From: Spirochaetes bacterium RBG_13_51_14
GTDB taxonomy: Bacteria; Spirochaetota; UBA4802; UBA5550
Direction of reading: 5' to 3'
Length of the DNA stretch: 42,510 bases
Assembly: GCA_001829455.1 (NCBI GenBank)
Contig: MIBH01000014.1
Span: 631-43,140, forward strand
Position numbers and translations under genes: made by a program. A model generated the notes under the pieces. That model made no database searches. It was not told the DNA's origin and was given only the letters and a program-made list of their open reading frames with translations. The first letter of the stretch is position 1, and every line of letters begins with the position of its first letter. Of this stretch, positions 41,220 through 42,510 are shown in pieces.

Positions 41220-41927
41220 ATGGTTTCACACGGGCTACTTCCCGGCAGATTGCGAATCGATATATTTTTTCCGATCAAAAAAACAGCAACCGTGCCGATC
41301 GTATTGTGCTTAATTATAGCCGCTGCTGCGTTCTCCGGCTGCGCACGCAAGCATGTTAGGGATATCAACAAGCTGGAACGCACCGTTGAAGCGATACGGA
41401 AAAACAACAGAAACGCCTGCACCCCGGGATGCATTGCCTTCGACGGCGACAGCAATATGGAGATAATCAACTTCCAAGAATACCTGACCGAGCCGGCATG
41501 CAACTACGCCCTCCGGGGAAGCACGACTGAAGAAGTGCTAAAGCGAAAAGAGATGTTGCATTCATTAAATCCGGACGCCATTATCGTGCTCGTGGGCGGT
41601 AATGATATCATCAAGGGGACCACCCCAGGGGATATCAGCCGTAATTACCTGATGCTGATTCGCTACTACCGGACATTCTGCAAAAAAGTTTACTTCATCA
41701 GTAATCTGCCCGTAGATCCGAATATATACATCAAGAATTCCGACATGATGCGGCTGAACGAACGCCTCCGGCAGATATGCAAAAATCTTGGCGCCACCTA
41801 CGTCAACGTCTATCCCCACCTCCTGAAAGATGGCGGACTCAACCCGGATTACGCAATCGATCCGGTCCATCTTAACAAGGCGGGACAGAATGTGCTCGTT
41901 GATATCCTTAAAAAATATTTACAGTGA
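41220..41927 (+). CDS. SGNH/GDSL-type hydrolase lipoprotein
   Basis: Probable envelope-anchored esterase or acylhydrolase. The 235-aa product has a hydrophobic signal (about 23-40) ending in the lipobox-like AFSGC with Cys41. The four SGNH blocks can be read: Ser78 in FDGDSNMEI, Gly100 in LRGST, Asn128 in VGGNDII, and Asp214/His217 in DPVHLN. No ribosome site precedes the ATG at 41220, and a TTG further in (41250) is an alternative start. It sits 20 bp after the MshEN gene and may be co-transcribed. The substrate is unknown; O-acyl groups on surface glycans are one possibility. Confidence 0.85.
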   Translation: MVSHGLLPGRLRIDIFFPIKKTATVPIVLCLIIAAAAFSGCARKHVRDINKLERTVEAIRKNNRNACTPGCIAFDGDSNMEIINFQEYLTEPACNYALRGSTTEEVLKRKEMLHSLNPDAIIVLVGGNDIIKGTTPGDISRNYLMLIRYYRTFCKKVYFISNLPVDPNIYIKNSDMMRLNERLRQICKNLGATYVNVYPHLLKDGGLNPDYAIDPVHLNKAGQNVLVDILKKYLQ

Positions 41928-41984
41928 CGAATTCTCGGCAATGAAGGATGCCTCCGGCCGCGGTCTTTGTGTGCGGTTCCCTCG

Positions 41985-42510
41985 CTATTTCACTTCGAAA
42001 AGCCAGCCGTACCGGTCCTCATAATCACCGGACTGGATCTTGGTGAGGCGCTCGTAAAGCCTGGTGATAACCGGTCCGGCATGCTCACCGTCGCCGAAGC
42101 TGTACTCGCGGTCCCGGTACCGGATCAGGTTCACCGGCGTTATGACCGCCGCGGTGCCGACCGCGCCAACCTCGTCAAAGGTTTCAAGCTCGCCCGCTTC
42201 CACTGGCCGCCGCTCGTAGATCATTCCCATTTCCTGGGCGATGACGGACAGGCTGTCGTTGGTGATGCTCGGCAGGATGCTGTTCGATTTCGGCGTGATG
42301 TAGGTATTGTCCCTGATTGCAATGAAATTCGACGTGCTGAACTCGTCGATATAGCGTTTCTCCCGGGAGTCCAGGTACAGGACCACCGGGTAGCCCCGGT
42401 CTTTCCCGAACTGGCCGCCGCCAAGACCGGCTGCATAGTTGCCGCCCACCTTGCAGTCGCCCACGCCCAGGGGCGCAGCGCGGTCATACTCCTCAACCAC
42501 GAGAGCCTTG
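41985..42510 (-). CDS. ilvE: Branched-chain amino acid aminotransferase (C-terminal part)
   Basis: PLP-dependent class IV aminotransferase that interconverts Leu, Ile and Val with their 2-oxo acids. Only the last 174 residues are in the window; the frame remains open to 42510, so the gene continues outside. The visible part includes APLGVGDCKVGGNYAAGL, EFSTSNFIAI (phosphate-binding region), PKSNSILPSITNDSL and the late motif EVGAVGTAAVITPV. The GTG at 42500 is an internal Val codon, not a start. It converges on the SGNH lipoprotein gene. Confidence 0.93.
   Translation of the reverse strand, partial: KALVVEEYDRAAPLGVGDCKVGGNYAAGLGGGQFGKDRGYPVVLYLDSREKRYIDEFSTSNFIAIRDNTYITPKSNSILPSITNDSLSVIAQEMGMIYERRPVEAGELETFDEVGAVGTAAVITPVNLIRYRDREYSFGDGEHAGPVITRLYERLTKIQSGDYEDRYGWLFEVK

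Noticed and set aside
1-42510. tRNA, rRNA, CRISPR array or prophage
   Set aside because: No cloverleaf-like sequence, rRNA-like stretch, regularly spaced repeats or phage structural genes were seen on reading; a dedicated tRNA/CRISPR scan was not possible.

Overview
This 42.5 kb window is a chromosomal segment from a Gram-negative (diderm) bacterium. The best guess is an uncultured or environmental spirochaete of the Leptospira type. That placement is inferred from the hrcA-grpE-dnaK-dnaJ order behind a CIRCE operator, the type III glutamine synthetase, the short unclassified charged proteins and the loose lipoboxes. TonB/ExbBD, a class-C penicillin-binding protein and a bacterial alpha-2-macroglobulin show that there is an outer membrane. 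I see no rRNA, tRNA, CRISPR array, prophage or transposase gene. The only mobile-looking DNA is a pair of small palindromic MITE-like elements at 11991-12265.

Layout. 201-1994 (+): a methyl-accepting chemotaxis protein with a Cache sensor. 2036-11858 (all -): rsmA, a radical SAM protein, a 53-aa small gene, a 278-aa unknown, then the heat-shock operon hrcA-grpE-dnaK-dnaJ under HrcA/CIRCE control. 12461-21043 (+): alpha-2-macroglobulin and PBP1C genes with overlapping stop and start, then a DUF2905 membrane protein. 21066-25518 (-): a nitrogen operon, amtB-glnK-flotillin-glnA. Across a 776-bp structured intergenic region lies a divergent type III glutamine synthetase gene (26295-28466, +). 28928-30652 (+): exbB-exbD-tonB. 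30838-31448 (+): an AbrB/PIN toxin-antitoxin pair. 31462-34645 (-): a three-gene unit encoding a 61-aa Cys-rich protein, a HyuA-like ATPase and a histone-deacetylase-family enzyme with an extra C-terminal CxxC...CxxC module. 34852-35595 (+): an orphan ParA, facing a DUF559 gene. 36198-39250 (-): an envelope/glycan unit of NeuB-family synthase, small lipoprotein and polysaccharide deacetylase. 39428-41927 (+): glycerol kinase, a 64-aa stand-alone MshEN domain and an SGNH-hydrolase lipoprotein. 41985-42510 (-): the 3' part of a branched-chain aminotransferase gene.

How the genes work together. The heat-shock genes form one HrcA-repressed unit. The nitrogen region combines ammonium import (AmtB), its PII partner, and two unrelated classes of glutamine synthetase. 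Its PII protein lacks the uridylylated Tyr51, and a flotillin gene is embedded in the operon. The alpha-2-macroglobulin/PBP1C pair, the NeuB-deacetylase unit and the TonB system all serve the cell envelope. The most promising uncharacterised system is the 31462-34645 cluster (Cys-rich peptide, HyuA ATPase, zinc-ribbon deacetylase). Second is the flotillin-containing nitrogen operon.
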